A stretch of DNA of 64,000 nt from an uncultured Pelagibacteraceae bacterium (GTDB lineage Bacteria; Pseudomonadota; Alphaproteobacteria; Pelagibacterales; Pelagibacteraceae): positions 1 to 64,000 of the forward strand of contig CACDWM010000002.1 of assembly GCA_902556505.1 (NCBI GenBank), in the 5' to 3' direction. Both the position numbers and the translations under genes were made by a program. A model generated the notes under the pieces. The model saw only the letters and a program-made list of their open reading frames with translations, made no database searches and was not told where the DNA came from. This document shows positions 19,445 through 29,751 of the stretch, piece after piece. The number at the start of each line of letters is the position of its first letter. Within the stretch, counting starts at the first letter, position 1.

Positions 19445-19473
19445 GAACAAAATGTGTACATTTATTTTATGAT
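19445..19473 (+). promoter_or_regulatory. Probable SOS operator and promoter of recA
   Basis: GAAC-N7-GTAC at 19445-19459 is one base from the alphaproteobacterial GAAC-N7-GAAC LexA site, which is present in perfect form at umuD. A good -10 hexamer, TATGAT, lies at 19468-19473, so the near-operator would cover its -35 region. The recA start follows 36 bases later behind an AAGAGG ribosome-binding site. The assignment rests on position plus a 7/8 core match. Confidence 0.55.
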
Positions 19474-19508
19474 TCGAGTGTTAAAAAATTTAAAAAAAGA
19501 GGCAAAAA

Positions 19509-20663
19509 ATGACGAAAAATAACCTAAAAGTAGTTAAATCTACCAAAGATCAAGAAATGGATGTTAAAGAAAAGAACAAAGCGTTAGACGCTGCGATAGC
19601 TCAAATTACAGATAATTTTGGAAAAGGCTCTGTAATGAAGCTTGGTGAAAAGAGAGCGATGGATATCGAGTCTGTTTCAACAGGTTCTTTAAGTCTTGAT
19701 TTAGCTTTAGGTATTGGTGGATTACCAAAAGGAAGAATTATTGAAGTTTATGGACCAGAGTCATCTGGAAAAACAACATTAGCATTACAAGTTGTTGCTG
19801 AAGCTCAAAAATCTGGAGGCATTTGTGCATTTGTTGATGCAGAGCATGCATTAGATCCAGTTTATGCAAAAAAATTAGGTGTAAATACTGAAGAACTTTT
19901 AATTTCTCAGCCAGATACTGGTGAACAAGCTTTAGAAATCGCTGATACACTAGTAAAATCAGGCTCTATTTCAGTAATCGTAATCGACTCTGTTGCAGCT
20001 TTAACTCCTAAAGCTGAAATTGAAGGTGAGATGGGAGATCATCACGTTGGTCTTCAATCAAGATTAATGAGTCAGGCTTTAAGAAAATTAACTGGTTCAA
20101 TATCAAACACAAACACAATGATGATTTTCATAAACCAAATTAGAATGAAAATTGGAGTTATGTTTGGAAGTCCAGAGACAACATCGGGTGGTAATGCACT
20201 TAAGTTTTACTCATCTGTAAGAATGGATATTAGAAGAATTGGTGCGATCAAAGATAAGGATGAGATAATTGGTAACTCTACAAGAGTGAAGGTAGTTAAA
20301 AATAAAGTAGCGCCACCATTTAAAGTTGTCGAGTTCGATTTGATGTATGGAAGAGGAATTAGCAAGATGGGTGAACTAGTCGATCTTGGTTCTAAAGCAG
20401 ATATAATTGAAAAATCAGGTGCATGGTATGCTTACAAGGGTGAGAAGATTGGTCAAGGTAGAGAGAATGCTAAGACTTATCTAGCTCAAAATCCTAAAGT
20501 TGCTGCAGAAATTGAAATGGCAATTAGAGAAAAAGCAGGTGTGATTTCTAAGAAAATAGAAGGAAATCCAATCGATCCTGAAAAATTGGAAAAAGAAAAG
20601 AAAGTAGCTGAAAAAGAAGAAGCTGAAAAAGCAGAAGCTACTCCTCCATCTAAAAAGAATTAA
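19509..20663 (+). CDS. recA: Recombinase RecA
   Basis: The 384-residue product has Walker [32 protein letters not shown], the L1/L2 region ([50 protein letters not shown]) and the RecA core throughout. RecA polymerises on single-stranded DNA, performs strand exchange and stimulates LexA and UmuD self-cleavage. About 20 variable residues precede the core ([20 protein letters not shown]), and the C-terminus is a Lys/Glu/Ala-rich acidic tail. It is monocistronic, with its own promoter and a strong terminator. Confidence 0.98.
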   Translation: MTKNNLKVVKSTKDQEMDVKEKNKALDAAIAQITDNFGKGSVMKLGEKRAMDIESVSTGSLSLDLALGIGGLPKGRIIEVYGPESSGKTTLALQVVAEAQKSGGICAFVDAEHALDPVYAKKLGVNTEELLISQPDTGEQALEIADTLVKSGSISVIVIDSVAALTPKAEIEGEMGDHHVGLQSRLMSQALRKLTGSISNTNTMMIFINQIRMKIGVMFGSPETTSGGNALKFYSSVRMDIRRIGAIKDKDEIIGNSTRVKVVKNKVAPPFKVVEFDLMYGRGISKMGELVDLGSKADIIEKSGAWYAYKGEKIGQGRENAKTYLAQNPKVAAEIEMAIREKAGVISKKIEGNPIDPEKLEKEKKVAEKEEAEKAEATPPSKKN

Positions 20664-20681
20664 TAAGTCATCTTTATTAAT

Positions 20682-20710
20682 AAAAGGCGCTTAATTTAAG
20701 CGCCTTTTTT
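20682..20710 (+). terminator. Rho-independent terminator of recA
   Basis: AAAAGGCGCTT (20682-20692) pairs perfectly with AAGCGCCTTTT (20698-20708) around a five-base AATTT loop, followed by more T. The GC core (GGCGC/GCGCC) stands out in this AT-rich DNA. It sits 19 bases after the recA stop. The symmetric A/T flanks could let it work on both strands, which would also serve the convergent gene ending at 20812. Confidence 0.92.
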
Positions 20711-20811
20711 CCCAGTTAATGGATAAGAATGCTATAATTTATTCAAAGACAATATAATTTGAATAATATATATAACTTTTAAAGTTTAAAGAGATCTTCT
20801 GAATCTAATTT

Positions 20812-22704
20812 TTATTTCTTTTGACACCAAAATTGATACATCCCAGAGAAAGACTTAGGATTGTTATTCTCGTACTGATGCCAAAGAGCAAGATCACAAA
20901 TATCTTTGTCTTTTCTATGAAACTCTCTAAAACTCAACATTTGTTTTTTATTTGTAAATCCACAGAACTTTAACCCCAATTTATCAAGACATTTTTTAAT
21001 CTGTAAGAGTGTAAATCTATGTTCTTGAACATGAAAAATTAAATCCCTCAACATACTTAAACTATAAAATTCACTCGACTTAGTTAATTGCTTATGATCC
21101 TCCTTATTAGATTCTGCTATATATTGTCTGAAATTTTTAATTTCAATTTTAGACGTTCCTATTTTCATTGATTTAATTTCATTTCGTATCTTTAAAATAT
21201 GTTGTCGACCTATTTCACTATACAAACCTATCTTCATTAAGCCTCCAGGCCTCAGAAGCTTAGTGAGAATTTCCCATCCTAACATTGGATCATCCATATG
21301 ATGAAGAACACCCACACTTTCAATAATATCAAATTTTTTTTGCAGCTGATCTAAGTTTAAGATATCTGCTTGTAAATATTTTAAGTTGGTAATTCCAAGT
21401 TCGGTCGTTTTCCTTTTAGCGTAAGAAATACTGGCAAGACTTAGATCTACAGCAGTAATTTGGCAATTAGAGAAATGAGAAGCTGCAACTATAGAGTGTT
21501 GTCCTGTACCACATCCAGCAATTAGTATTTCTGGAGCAATTATGTTTTTTATACTTTTTGAATGAAGATTAAGATTTGCCTCAAAACAAATATCAGAGAT
21601 TGATTTAGTTGTCGTTGGTATTCCTGTTTTAACCCATCTTGGATATGGGTTTTCTTCATACTGAGCTCTTACTTTTTGAGATACATCGTCTGATACTTCT
21701 TTCAGTTTAGGAATTTCTTTAACAATTGCTTTTTCAGTATAAGGTTCTTCGATCAATCTTGATTTTACTTCCTGTAAGTTATTTAGTGTATCTAATTTTT
21801 GACACCAATTGTATTTATGTAATGAACGATAAGATGCTAGACATAGTATCTTTTTGGTTTTAGGTTGTTCTGATTTTTCTAAGGTTTGAAAAATTTCATT
21901 TTCTAATTTTTTTACTAATTCAGTCTCTTTACTTTTCTCAATATAGATATACTCATTAGTAAAACAATGAATAGAAAGTGTAGATAAAAAATAGATTAAC
22001 TCAGGAGACTCCTCAATATCATCTAAGTTTGTAAGTAGGAAACTTCGCAAAGCTTTAAAGTATCTTTCAAATTGAAGGTCAGGAAGAGGACACAGACGCA
22101 TAAGAAGATGAAGAAGCTTGAGTTTATGTAAATTACCAATTGTAGAATTTATCCCTTTAATGCTAGTAGGAAAATTTTTCTCAAGTAGTAAATTCTTGAT
22201 CAAAGGATCATGCTTTAGGAGACTTACAATACTATTAGCAACGTCGTTAGGGCGCACAAAATTTCCATTACTTAACATTTTAATTAAAGGTGTATAAAGA
22301 TTAATATTTGATGAATTAAATCTCACGTCCTTAATAACAATACTAAGATTTGTATAAGCATTATTAAAGTTTGGATTTAAATTAATTGCTTGAAAAAAAG
22401 CAGAACAAGATTCGCCTAATCTTCCTAAATCTCTGAGTAGTACACCTAAATTACTATGAACTTCAGCATCTTGTGGAAATAACTTTACAGTTTTTTGACA
22501 AATGATTAATGCTTCATTTATTTTTCCATTTTGTCTAAGAGCAGCAGTAAGTAGTTTTAAAGTAAAATGATGCTGAGGAAATTCTTGAGTAATAGATAAC
22601 GCCAGTTTTTCAGCATCTAAGTATTTTCCAGTTTTATAAAGTTCTAAAAGATTAACCAATTGTTGCTTAGGTGGTTTTAATAAATTATTATGGCTATTGT
22701 TCAT
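20812..22704 (-). CDS. TPR-repeat protein with C-terminal SAM methyltransferase domain
   Basis: The 630-residue protein starts with three to four tetratricopeptide repeats (residues about 10-125, for example AEVHSNLGVLLRDLGRLGESCSAFFQAINLNP and following). A long linker comes next, then a class I methyltransferase from about residue 395: ILIAGCGTGQHSIVAAS (SAM-binding GxGxG), ITAVDLSLASISYAK and ESVGVLHHMDDP. The end (residues about 540-630) is a helical extension. TPR-methyltransferase fusions occur in many marine bacteria; the substrate is unknown but may be a protein bound by the TPRs. It is transcribed alone, converging on recA and diverging from alaS. Confidence 0.8.
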   Translation of the reverse strand: MNNSHNNLLKPPKQQLVNLLELYKTGKYLDAEKLALSITQEFPQHHFTLKLLTAALRQNGKINEALIICQKTVKLFPQDAEVHSNLGVLLRDLGRLGESCSAFFQAINLNPNFNNAYTNLSIVIKDVRFNSSNINLYTPLIKMLSNGNFVRPNDVANSIVSLLKHDPLIKNLLLEKNFPTSIKGINSTIGNLHKLKLLHLLMRLCPLPDLQFERYFKALRSFLLTNLDDIEESPELIYFLSTLSIHCFTNEYIYIEKSKETELVKKLENEIFQTLEKSEQPKTKKILCLASYRSLHKYNWCQKLDTLNNLQEVKSRLIEEPYTEKAIVKEIPKLKEVSDDVSQKVRAQYEENPYPRWVKTGIPTTTKSISDICFEANLNLHSKSIKNIIAPEILIAGCGTGQHSIVAASHFSNCQITAVDLSLASISYAKRKTTELGITNLKYLQADILNLDQLQKKFDIIESVGVLHHMDDPMLGWEILTKLLRPGGLMKIGLYSEIGRQHILKIRNEIKSMKIGTSKIEIKNFRQYIAESNKEDHKQLTKSSEFYSLSMLRDLIFHVQEHRFTLLQIKKCLDKLGLKFCGFTNKKQMLSFREFHRKDKDICDLALWHQYENNNPKSFSGMYQFWCQKK

Positions 22705-22793
22705 AAAGAATATCTTACAAAACCTCTTCCTAGCAGTCTAGCAAATCTAATTAGCTTACTAGACATAGTATAAAAAAACTGTATTTTAAAATT

Positions 22794-25460
22794 ATGGCTC
22801 AAAAAACTTTAAATCAAATAAGAGAAACATTCTTAAAATATTTTGAAAAAAATGATCATAAGATTGTTGAGTCTAGCAATCTAGTTCCCAATAATGATCC
22901 TACTTTGATGTTTGCCAACTCTGGAATGGTTCAGTTTAAAAATGTTTTTACTGGATTAGAAAAAAGAGAATATGTAAGAGCTACAACATCACAAAAATGT
23001 GTAAGGGCAGGTGGTAAGCATAACGATTTAGAAAATGTTGGTTACACTCCAAGACACCATACATTTTTTGAAATGTTGGGAAACTTTTCTTTTGGTGATT
23101 ACTTCAAAGAACAAGCAATTCATTATGCTTGGAATTTAATAACGAAAGATTTTGGAATAGATAAAAACAGACTATATGTAACTGTATTTCATGAGGATGA
23201 TGAAGCCTTCAATTTTTGGAAGAAAATAGCGGGTTTTAGCGATGATAGAATTATTAGAATAGCAACCTCAGATAATTTTTGGTCAATGGGTGAGACAGGG
23301 CCCTGTGGCCCTTGTTCTGAAATATTCTTTGATCATGGTAATCATTTACCAGGTGGATTGCCTGGAACAAAAGATGAGGACGGAGATAGATTTATTGAAA
23401 TTTGGAATTTGGTCTTTATGCAATTTGAACAAGTTACAAAAGATAAAAGAATAAATCTTCCAAAACCATCTGTTGATACCGGTATGGGACTTGAGAGAAT
23501 TGCAGCCTTACTACAAGGTACTCATGATAACTATGAAACAGATCATTTTAAAAAAATAATTAATTCTGCCTCAGAAATTGTAAAAGTTAAATCAGATAAA
23601 TCTAATCTTTCAAGTTTTAGAGTTATTGCTGATCACTTGAGAGCTAGTTCATTTTTAATTGCTGAAGGTGTTTTACCTTCAAACGAAGGAAGAGGATATG
23701 TTCTTCGAAGAATTATGAGAAGAGGGATGAGACATTCTCATTTACTTGGATCTAAAGAACCAGTTTTTTATAATTTGTTTGACACTCTTAAAAACGAAAT
23801 GTCAGGAAACTATCCAGAATTAGTTAGAGCAGAATCTTTAATTAAAGAAACTTTAAAAATGGAAGAGGAAAAATTCTTAGTTCTATTAGATAGAGGAATA
23901 AAAATTTTAAATGATGAAATATCTAAAATAGATAAAGTATTACCCGGTGAAGTAGCTTTCAAATTATATGATACCTATGGTTTCCCATTAGATCTTACTG
24001 AAGATATTTTAAGAAATAAATCAATGTCAATTGATACTGAAAAGTTTCAATCTTTAATGAAGGAAAGTAGAGAACTTGCTAAGAAAAATTGGAAAGGTTC
24101 TGGTGATGCAGCTGTTGAAGATATTTGGTTTAGAATAAAAGATAAAATTGAGCCAACTGAATTCTTAGGATACGAAACTAATCAAGCAGAAGGTGTTGTA
24201 TTATCTCTTTTAAAAGATAACAAAGAAGTAGATCAATTAAAAGAAAATGATGAAGGGATTGTTATAGTAAATCAAACCCCTTTCTATGGTGAGTCCGGTG
24301 GACAAGTTGGTGATACTGGTGAAATAGTATCAAATGATTTTAAATTTGAAGTAACTGATGTTCAAAAAAAACTGGGAGATTTATTTGTCCATTATGGAAA
24401 GGTTAAGAGTGGATCTATAAAATTGCAGGAAAACGTAGAGTTAAAAATTAATGTGGAAAGAAGAGACAATACTCGTGCATATCATTCAGCAACCCATTTA
24501 TTGCACGAGTCTTTACGAAGAGTTCTTGGCACGCATGTCACTCAAAAAGGATCTTTAGTAGAGCCAAGTAGATTAAGATTTGATTTTAGTCATATGAAGC
24601 CAATTTTGAATGAAGAAATTGACAAAATAGAGGAATTTGTAAACAAAATGGTGTCTAAAAAATCTGATGTAAAAACCAGATTAATGACACCTGATGAGGC
24701 AGTTGAAAATGGTGCTTTAGCATTATTTGGAGAAAAATACGGCGATGAAGTAAGAGTTCTTTCGATGGGGGATGAGGATGGTAAGTATTTTTCTACTGAA
24801 TTATGTGGTGGAACGCACGTAAAAAACACTGGTGATATTGGTAAATTTAAGATTGTAAGCCAATCGTCAATTGCTGCAGGGGTTAGAAGGATTGAGGCTT
24901 TGAGAGATAAGCAATTAGAGGAATATTTAAAAAATAAAGAAAAATTATCAAATCTATCTGCGGAAAAAGATGAAGAGACAATCAAAGATTTAAGTCAGCA
25001 AATTATTAAATTGGGAGGAAAACCAAGTTTAGAAGAAGCTGACCAAAAAACTTTAATAAAAAATTTAACTAAACAATTAGAGACTATCTCAGTAAATGCA
25101 ATTTTAGAGGATAAATCAAAAAATATTATTAAAGATGAAGAAATTAATGGAGTTAAGTTAAGACTTCAAAAAATAGATGGATTGCCATCAAAAGAATTGA
25201 GAAAACTTGTAGATAAAGGTAAAAAGGATTTAGGCGAAGGTATTGTGGTTGTGTTTGCAAATAAAGATGACAAGGTTGGGTTAGCTGTTGGAATAACAAA
25301 CAATTTAACAAATAAGTTTGATGCAGTTCAATTTGTTAAAGTTGGATCTGAAATAATTGGTGGTAAAGGTGGTGGAGGAAGAAAGGACTTTGCTCAAGCT
25401 GGTGGGCAAGATCAATCAAAAATTGAGGAGGCTTTCGAAAAGCTTAAGAGTTTAGTTTAA
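22794..25460 (+). CDS. alaS: Alanyl-tRNA synthetase
   Basis: The full-length 888-residue protein begins [21 protein letters not shown]. It has class II motifs ([34 protein letters not shown]), the editing domain zinc residues ([18 protein letters not shown] and [15 protein letters not shown]) and the C-Ala/DHHA1 tail [16 protein letters not shown]. It charges tRNA-Ala and clears mis-acylated Ser and Gly. Its last nine bases overlap the end of the convergent icd gene. Confidence 0.98.
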   Translation: MAQKTLNQIRETFLKYFEKNDHKIVESSNLVPNNDPTLMFANSGMVQFKNVFTGLEKREYVRATTSQKCVRAGGKHNDLENVGYTPRHHTFFEMLGNFSFGDYFKEQAIHYAWNLITKDFGIDKNRLYVTVFHEDDEAFNFWKKIAGFSDDRIIRIATSDNFWSMGETGPCGPCSEIFFDHGNHLPGGLPGTKDEDGDRFIEIWNLVFMQFEQVTKDKRINLPKPSVDTGMGLERIAALLQGTHDNYETDHFKKIINSASEIVKVKSDKSNLSSFRVIADHLRASSFLIAEGVLPSNEGRGYVLRRIMRRGMRHSHLLGSKEPVFYNLFDTLKNEMSGNYPELVRAESLIKETLKMEEEKFLVLLDRGIKILNDEISKIDKVLPGEVAFKLYDTYGFPLDLTEDILRNKSMSIDTEKFQSLMKESRELAKKNWKGSGDAAVEDIWFRIKDKIEPTEFLGYETNQAEGVVLSLLKDNKEVDQLKENDEGIVIVNQTPFYGESGGQVGDTGEIVSNDFKFEVTDVQKKLGDLFVHYGKVKSGSIKLQENVELKINVERRDNTRAYHSATHLLHESLRRVLGTHVTQKGSLVEPSRLRFDFSHMKPILNEEIDKIEEFVNKMVSKKSDVKTRLMTPDEAVENGALALFGEKYGDEVRVLSMGDEDGKYFSTELCGGTHVKNTGDIGKFKIVSQSSIAAGVRRIEALRDKQLEEYLKNKEKLSNLSAEKDEETIKDLSQQIIKLGGKPSLEEADQKTLIKNLTKQLETISVNAILEDKSKNIIKDEEINGVKLRLQKIDGLPSKELRKLVDKGKKDLGEGIVVVFANKDDKVGLAVGITNNLTNKFDAVQFVKVGSEIIGGKGGGGRKDFAQAGGQDQSKIEEAFEKLKSLV

Positions 25461-26666
25461 TTTCTTTTTTAAATTAATATCAATTTCATCTAAAAATTGA
25501 TTTGTAGTTAAGAATTTACTATTTGGACCAACAAGAATTGCCAAATCTTTTGTCATTGATCCACTTTCCACACATTCAATACAAACTTTTTCCAAAGTTT
25601 GTGCAAATTTGATTAGTTCTTCATTGCTGTCTAATTTGCCTCTGTGAGCTAATCCTCTTGTCCAAGCAAAAATAGATGCAATAGGGTTTGTAGAAGTTTC
25701 TTTTCCTTGTTGATGCATCCTGTAGTGTCTAGTTACTGTTCCATGTGCAGCTTCTGCTTCCATTACTTTTCCATCTGGAGTTAGCAATGTACTTGTCATT
25801 AATCCTAAAGATCCATAACCTTGAGCCATAGTATCTGATTGTACATCTCCATCATAGTTTTTACACGCCCAAATATACTTACCACTCCACTTCATTGCAC
25901 ATGCAACCATGTCATCAATTAACCTATGTTCGTAAGTCAAATTATTTTTTTCAAATTCACTTTTATATTCATTGTCAAAAATTTCTTGGAAAATATCTTT
26001 AAACCTTCCATCGTATTGCTTTAGAATTGTATTTTTTGTAGACATATAAACAGGCCATTTTTTAATCAATCCATAGCTAAAACAAGATCTTGCAAAGTCT
26101 TCAATAGACTTATCTAAATTATACATTGATAAAGCCACACCAGGACCTGTAAAATTAAATACTTCATATTTAATTTCATCTTTTCCATCTTCTGATGTCC
26201 ACTTCACTTCCATTTTTCCTTTTCCAGGAACTTTAAAATCTGTTGCTCTATATTGATCACCAAATGCATGTCTTCCAATAATCACTGGATCAGTCCAAGA
26301 AGGAACAAGTTTTGGAATATTTTTACAAATAATTGGTTCTCTAAATACTGTTCCACCAATTATATTTCTTATGGTTCCGTTTGGAGATCTCCACATTTTT
26401 TTTAAATCAAATTCTTCTACTCTTGCTTCATCAGGTGTAATCGTTGCACACTTAATTCCAACACCAATTTTTTTAATCGCATTTGCAGAGTCGATTGTAA
26501 TCTGATCATCAGTATTGTCTCTGCTTTTCATACCTAAATCGTAATACTCGATACCAAGATCTAAATATGGGAGGATTAATTTATTTTTGATGAACTCCCA
26601 TATAATACGAGTCATCTCATCGCCATCCAGCTCTACAACTGGGTTTTTTACCTTGATTTTGCTCAT
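25452..26666 (-). CDS. icd: NADP-dependent isocitrate dehydrogenase
   Basis: The 404-residue product begins with [21 protein letters not shown] and has [59 protein letters not shown] and [11 protein letters not shown]. This is the subfamily shared with eukaryotic cytosolic and mitochondrial NADP-IDH and common in Alphaproteobacteria, rather than the E. coli type. It converts isocitrate to 2-oxoglutarate and CO2 in the TCA cycle and yields NADPH. It has a separate upstream region of about 75 bases shared with the divergent psd gene. Confidence 0.97.
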   Translation of the reverse strand: MSKIKVKNPVVELDGDEMTRIIWEFIKNKLILPYLDLGIEYYDLGMKSRDNTDDQITIDSANAIKKIGVGIKCATITPDEARVEEFDLKKMWRSPNGTIRNIIGGTVFREPIICKNIPKLVPSWTDPVIIGRHAFGDQYRATDFKVPGKGKMEVKWTSEDGKDEIKYEVFNFTGPGVALSMYNLDKSIEDFARSCFSYGLIKKWPVYMSTKNTILKQYDGRFKDIFQEIFDNEYKSEFEKNNLTYEHRLIDDMVACAMKWSGKYIWACKNYDGDVQSDTMAQGYGSLGLMTSTLLTPDGKVMEAEAAHGTVTRHYRMHQQGKETSTNPIASIFAWTRGLAHRGKLDSNEELIKFAQTLEKVCIECVESGSMTKDLAILVGPNSKFLTTNQFLDEIDINLKKKLN

Positions 26667-26742
26667 TAAATAAAAATTATCTTAATAATTGAATTTGATC
26701 ATTTTATATACATATTAATCGAAAATTAGCAAATAGAAGAAT

Positions 26743-27390
26743 ATGTTTAGTAAGATATTTCCAAAGATTCATACAGAAGGATACAAGTTTATAGTTATAG
26801 CTGTTTTCATAACTATCATTTTTTTAATTATTAATAATTTTTTAGGGTTAATAGGAATTTTACTAACTGTCTGGGTTTATTATTTTTTTAGAGATCCAGA
26901 AAGAACAATTATAGGAGACGATAGTTATCTTGTAAGTCCTGCAGATGGAGAAGTAATTAAAGTTGAAGACGTGGATGGACCTAAAGAACTTGGACTAGAA
27001 AATAAAAAATTTAAAAAAATAAGTATTTTTATGAATGTCTTTGATTGTCATGTAAATAGAACACCGTGCTCAGGTATTGTTCAAGAAATTTTATATAAAC
27101 CAGGCAAATTTTTAAATGCATCTTTAGATAAAGCAAGCGAAGATAATGAGAGAAATTATTATAAAATTAAAGATAAGCATGGGAATGATATTGTAGTTGT
27201 TCAAATTGCAGGATTAGTTGCAAGAAGAATAGTTTGCGAAACAAATAAAAATCAAGAATTAAATCAAGGTGATAGAATTGGGATGATTAGATTTGGTAGT
27301 AGAGCAGACGTTTATTATGAAAATTATGAACCACTAGTTAAAGTTGGTCAAACAGCAATTTCAGGAGAAACACTGCTGGCAAAAAATTAA
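26743..27390 (+). CDS. psd: Phosphatidylserine decarboxylase, short form
   Basis: The 215-residue proenzyme has an N-terminal membrane segment (residues about 15-45), FFRDPERTI, LVSPADGEVIKV, FMNVFDCHVNRTPCSG and GMIRFGSRADVYY. The Gly-Ser within the last motif is the self-cleavage point that makes the pyruvoyl cofactor. It converts phosphatidylserine to phosphatidylethanolamine at the inner membrane. It is followed after three bases by pssA, which makes its substrate, so the two steps are co-expressed. Confidence 0.95.
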   Translation: MFSKIFPKIHTEGYKFIVIAVFITIIFLIINNFLGLIGILLTVWVYYFFRDPERTIIGDDSYLVSPADGEVIKVEDVDGPKELGLENKKFKKISIFMNVFDCHVNRTPCSGIVQEILYKPGKFLNASLDKASEDNERNYYKIKDKHGNDIVVVQIAGLVARRIVCETNKNQELNQGDRIGMIRFGSRADVYYENYEPLVKVGQTAISGETLLAKN

Positions 27391-27393
27391 TTT

Positions 27394-28203
27394 ATGGAAC
27401 AACCAAAAAACAATTTAAAAATTGTTACAGATAAAAAAACCAACGCAAGAGTGATTTTACCTAACATGTTAACTCTTATTGGGGTTTGTATAGGTTTATC
27501 ATCTATAAGGTTTGCTTTGGATGGAAAATTTGAATTTGCAATTATAGCAATTATGTTTGCTGCTCTTATTGATGGATTAGATGGAAGAATAGCAAGATTA
27601 ATTAAAGGGACATCAAAAGTTGGTAAAGAACTAGATTCTTTAACAGATATGATAAGTTTTGGAGTAGCCCCAGCATTTATTATGTATTTTTGGAAACTAA
27701 ATACATTAGGAAGATTTGGATGGTTGTTATGTTTAATTTATGTAATTTGTGTTGCATTACGTTTAGCTCGTTTCAACGTAAATACAGGTCAAGCACCTTC
27801 TTGGAGAGATAATTTTTTTGAAGGGGTTCCATCTCCAGCAGGAGGCATCTTGGTTCTAACTCCATTAATTTTTAGTCTTACAAGCTTCGATTTTGTAAAT
27901 ATAAATTATAATATCGTTGTTCCAGTTTTTTTTATTGCAACTTCTTTATTGCTGATCAGTAAATTTCCAAGCTATTCATTTAAAAAAATTGTAATCCAAA
28001 GAAAAGCAACTATTTTTTTACTATTTGGAATAGTTTTATTTTTTGGATTACTTCTAATATACCCATTTAACGTTATATCAATTAGTGCAATTATATACTT
28101 AGGTATGCTCCCAATAAGTTTTTTTCATTATCAAAAGTTAAAAAAACAAAATGAGGATCAAAACTTTAAAGATGATGAAGATGATCTTGAAGATGTACTC
28201 TAA
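27394..28203 (+). CDS. pssA: CDP-diacylglycerol-serine O-phosphatidyltransferase
   Basis: The 269-residue membrane enzyme has the CDP-alcohol phosphotransferase motif in DGLDGRIARLIKGTSKVGK followed by ELDSLTDMISFGVAPA (D-G-x2-A-R-x8-G-x3-D-x3-D), and several membrane helices. The C-terminal tail is acidic and ends in DDEDDLEDVL-type residues. It joins CDP-diacylglycerol and serine to give phosphatidylserine. The alphaproteobacterial psd-pssA gene order is kept. Its last base is shared with the ATG of the next gene (TAATG). Confidence 0.95.
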   Translation: MEQPKNNLKIVTDKKTNARVILPNMLTLIGVCIGLSSIRFALDGKFEFAIIAIMFAALIDGLDGRIARLIKGTSKVGKELDSLTDMISFGVAPAFIMYFWKLNTLGRFGWLLCLIYVICVALRLARFNVNTGQAPSWRDNFFEGVPSPAGGILVLTPLIFSLTSFDFVNINYNIVVPVFFIATSLLLISKFPSYSFKKIVIQRKATIFLLFGIVLFFGLLLIYPFNVISISAIIYLGMLPISFFHYQKLKKQNEDQNFKDDEDDLEDVL

Positions 28204-29102
28204 TGAAAGAAAATGTAATTATATCTTTAGCAGATTCTAATTATTACGATTTATTAGATGAATTAATTGACTCTGTTAAACGTTTTAAAGAGAGTGAAAA
28301 TACTGCTATTTGTATTTTAGATGCCGGATTAAAAGATGATCAAAAACAAAAACTTTCAAAAAAAGTAGATGATATAAAATTTGCTGATTGGGATATTGAT
28401 GTTCCAGATTTCAAGGTTAGAGGAAGGGAATGGCTTAAAAGCCAGGTATCAAGAGCCTTTTTGCCAAAATATTTTCCTGGCTATAAAAAATATTTATGGA
28501 TTGATGCAGATGCGTGGGTTAACTCCTGGAGTTCAATTAATTTGTATTTTAAAGGATGTGAAAATAACAAACTTTCAATTGCTACTTCAGCAGATAGAGC
28601 TTATGGAAGAGTTTTAAGAGCTGAATGGGTGTTTGGTAGTTTTGCTAGAATTAAGTCCCAGAATTATAAACATGCTAAGTCCTCAGGTTTTTCTGAAAGA
28701 ATAGCAAGAGAAGTAGCCTTAAAACCTCACCTTAATATAGGAGTATTTGCTCTTGAAGCAAACGCATCTCATTGGGAGGTTTGGCAAAAAAATTTAAGAA
28801 CTGCATTAAAATCTGGAAAGATTTGGGGTTCTGAGCAAATAGCAATGAATATTTCAATTTATCATGATGGCTTAGGTGTAGAGATATTGCCAGCTTATTG
28901 TAACTGGACTTTAATTGAGGCATTAAGATTTGATAAAGTAAGAAATACCTTAGTTGAACCTTATCTTCCAAACCATCAAATAGGTATTGTGCATTTTGCT
29001 GGAAAAAATAATGATCAAATAAGAAATAACAAAGATTTTATTTCAAAAGTAAAAACTACTGAAGGTGATTTAATTGAAATGAAACTTAGGTTTGATAAAT
29101 AA
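28203..29102 (+). CDS. Putative GT8-like glycosyltransferase
   Basis: This 299-residue cytoplasmic protein starts NVIISLADSNYYDLLDELIDS and has KKYLWIDADAWVNSW, where D-A-D resembles the metal-binding DxD of GT-A glycosyltransferases. It also has KPHLNIGVFALEANASHWEVWQ, GSEQIAMNISIYHDGL and GIVHFAGKN, which recall the DxD, later acceptor loop and terminal H-x-x-G-x-x-K of the GT8 (glycogenin/LgtC-like) family. Sugar and acceptor are unknown. It is wedged between pssA and rlmE with no spacing, so it is expressed with phospholipid and ribosome-modification genes, an arrangement that may be only operon packing. Confidence 0.6.
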   Translation: MKENVIISLADSNYYDLLDELIDSVKRFKESENTAICILDAGLKDDQKQKLSKKVDDIKFADWDIDVPDFKVRGREWLKSQVSRAFLPKYFPGYKKYLWIDADAWVNSWSSINLYFKGCENNKLSIATSADRAYGRVLRAEWVFGSFARIKSQNYKHAKSSGFSERIAREVALKPHLNIGVFALEANASHWEVWQKNLRTALKSGKIWGSEQIAMNISIYHDGLGVEILPAYCNWTLIEALRFDKVRNTLVEPYLPNHQIGIVHFAGKNNDQIRNNKDFISKVKTTEGDLIEMKLRFDK

Positions 29103-29714
29103 TTGAAAAAAAATAAAATCTCTAAAAATTGGGTAAATAAACAACGTAGAGATATCTATGTTAGACAATCAAAAGTGGATGGCTATAGAGCCAGATCAGC
29201 TTATAAATTAATTGAAATTGATGAAAAATTTAAAATTTTTAAAGGTGGTTTATCTATAATTGATATTGGTGCAGCTCCAGGAAGTTGGTCACAATATGCT
29301 ATTAAAGCATCGAAAAGTGGAAAATTGATATCTATAGACTTAAAAAAAATGGAACCTATAGGTAGTAGTGTTCAAATCCAAGGTGATTTTACTGCAGAGA
29401 AAACTCAGGAGGAAATAAAAAAGAATATAAATGGCAAAGTTGACGTTGTAATGTCTGATATGGCTGTAGACACAACTGGTATTAAAAATATCGACTCAAT
29501 TCAAACTGGAGAGCTGTGTAAAGAAGCAATGTTTTTTGCTAAGGATTTAATGAAAGATAATGGATATTTTATTTCAAAAATTTTCATGGGAGGAACATTC
29601 AACGAAATCGTCGCAGAGGGAAAAAAATTTTTTAAAGAAGTTAAGGTTTTTAAACCAAAATCTAGCAGAAAAGATTCAAAAGAGAGTTTTATAATTTGTA
29701 GAAAAATCCGATAG
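29103..29714 (+). CDS. rlmE: 23S rRNA 2'-O-ribose U2552 methyltransferase RlmE
   Basis: The 203-residue product has YRARSAYKLIEIDEKF, IIDIGAAPGSWSQYA (SAM motif), VVMSDMAVDTTG and KPKSSRKDSKESFIIC, carrying the K-D-K-E catalytic tetrad pattern of FtsJ/RrmJ. It methylates U2552 of the ribosomal A-loop late in 50S assembly. The start is a TTG placed right after the stop of the previous gene; no ATG fits the conserved N-terminus (WVNKQRRDIYVRQSK). It precedes guaB by 37 bases. Confidence 0.93.
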   Translation: MKKNKISKNWVNKQRRDIYVRQSKVDGYRARSAYKLIEIDEKFKIFKGGLSIIDIGAAPGSWSQYAIKASKSGKLISIDLKKMEPIGSSVQIQGDFTAEKTQEEIKKNINGKVDVVMSDMAVDTTGIKNIDSIQTGELCKEAMFFAKDLMKDNGYFISKIFMGGTFNEIVAEGKKFFKEVKVFKPKSSRKDSKESFIICRKIR

Positions 29715-29751
29715 GGACTTTTAATTTAAAAGGAATCGTATATAAAAGATT

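Noticed and set aside
20720-20811. Possible small RNA or promoter in the AT-rich spacer between the recA terminator and the TPR-methyltransferase gene
   Set aside because: TATAATT-like sequences occur, but in DNA this AT-rich they are expected by chance and no structured RNA or second terminator was found.
24590-24985. A 131-codon minus-strand open frame inside alaS
   Set aside because: It mirrors a conserved alaS region (editing domain) and has the Ser/Phe-rich composition usual for antisense shadows in AT-rich DNA.
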